Shown one piece after another: positions 63,609-64,000 of a stretch of DNA of 64,000 bases (positions are counted from its first letter, which is position 1; every line of letters begins with the position of its first letter). The DNA comes from Trichostrongylus colubriformis (taxonomy: Eukaryota; Nematoda; Chromadorea; Rhabditida; Trichostrongylidae), in assembly GCA_963978905.1 (NCBI GenBank), contig OZ022261.1, forward strand, positions 19,081,582-19,145,581. The letters run 5' to 3'. The translations under genes and the position numbers were made by a program. The notes under the pieces are model-generated. The model was not told the DNA's origin and did not search any database. It was given only the letters and a program-made list of their open reading frames with translations.

Positions 63609-64000
63609 TTAAAGGCACATTCCAGGATTATCAGGAAATCACATCTTCTGCCGTGGATGGATAGTTCGACCCAGGCCACCTAAGGTGTACCTTTACCGAG
63701 GCGTGGGTGTCAGTTTCTCGAGTGTGCAGAGCCAAGGAATCTAGTGAAACAGCGCGGCCCCGCCCACCCCAACAGGGGTCTGCCTTTACTCTTCGACTCC
63801 TATCTTTGACATAGGTAGACCAGCTACCAGCCAAGATCTTGAAACTGGCAGCAAACCAATCACCTCGTGAAGTAAACCCACTACTGAGTGACCTCACCCC
63901 ACACTAGGCACCGGAACACTTGCAGCACACCCCCGGCTGGGGTGGGCGGGGCCGAGCTGTTGCGCTAGATTCTTTGGCTCTGCACGCAGGTACAGCCTAC
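63609..64000. mobile_element. TTAA-flanked MITE, copy 2 (cut by window end)
   Basis: Starts TTAAAGGCACATTCCAGGAT at 63,609 and follows the copy at 41,723 through the left arm, centre and most of the right arm (GAGCTGTTGCGCTAGATTCT, TTGGCTCTGCACGC). The last bases skip about 25 bp of the arm, and the right end lies beyond the window. Confidence 0.88.

Overview
This is eukaryotic DNA, most probably from a nematode and plausibly a clade V strongylid (hookworm-like). That placement is inference. It rests on one multi-exon gene with nematode-style splice sites (TTTTCAG acceptors), an SL-type trans-splice acceptor 6 nt before its start codon, and several Tc1/mariner, DIRS, Penelope and TTAA-flanked repeat families interrupting non-coding DNA. 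There are no bacterial operons and no CRISPR.

The one securely identified gene is a secreted phospholipase B-like GDSL/SGNH lipase on the + strand. I assembled it from nine or ten small exons between 33,075 and 57,180. All four SGNH blocks are intact, but exon 1 has an apparent one-base frame break inside the signal peptide. Its introns are swollen to 2.8-8.6 kb by repeats. About 0.6 kb downstream lies a probable three-exon gene of unknown function (57,815-59,331). Candidate exons of unknown genes occur at 100-345 (-), 5,151-5,435 (-), 7,925-8,219 (+) and 34,876-35,226 (+).

Layout. 0-9.9 kb: little recognisable. 9.9-15.6 kb: a foldback fragment, a decayed Tc1-like element, GC-rich inverted repeats, a palindrome cluster and a mariner relic. 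15.67-22.96 kb: a DIRS-type tyrosine-recombinase retrotransposon (- strand) with inverted terminal repeats and an internal complementary region. It is split by a foldback element (17,629-21,350), which is itself split by a head-to-head pair of Penelope-like endonuclease fragments (18,166-20,332). 23-33 kb: a TTAA-flanked MITE, a mariner relic, tRNA-derived SINE copies and an internally deleted mariner-type element. 33-57 kb: the lipase gene and its repeat-filled introns. 57-64 kb: the downstream gene, a large foldback with a tRNA-like segment, and a TTAA-flanked MITE cut by the window end.

Most of the window is the debris of repeated insertion. The same families recur: three copies of a 435-466 bp TTAA MITE, two of a 480 bp TTAA MITE, three foldback relatives, and at least six pieces of a dispersed repeat here called P. 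Several insertions can be ordered in time because one lies inside another.
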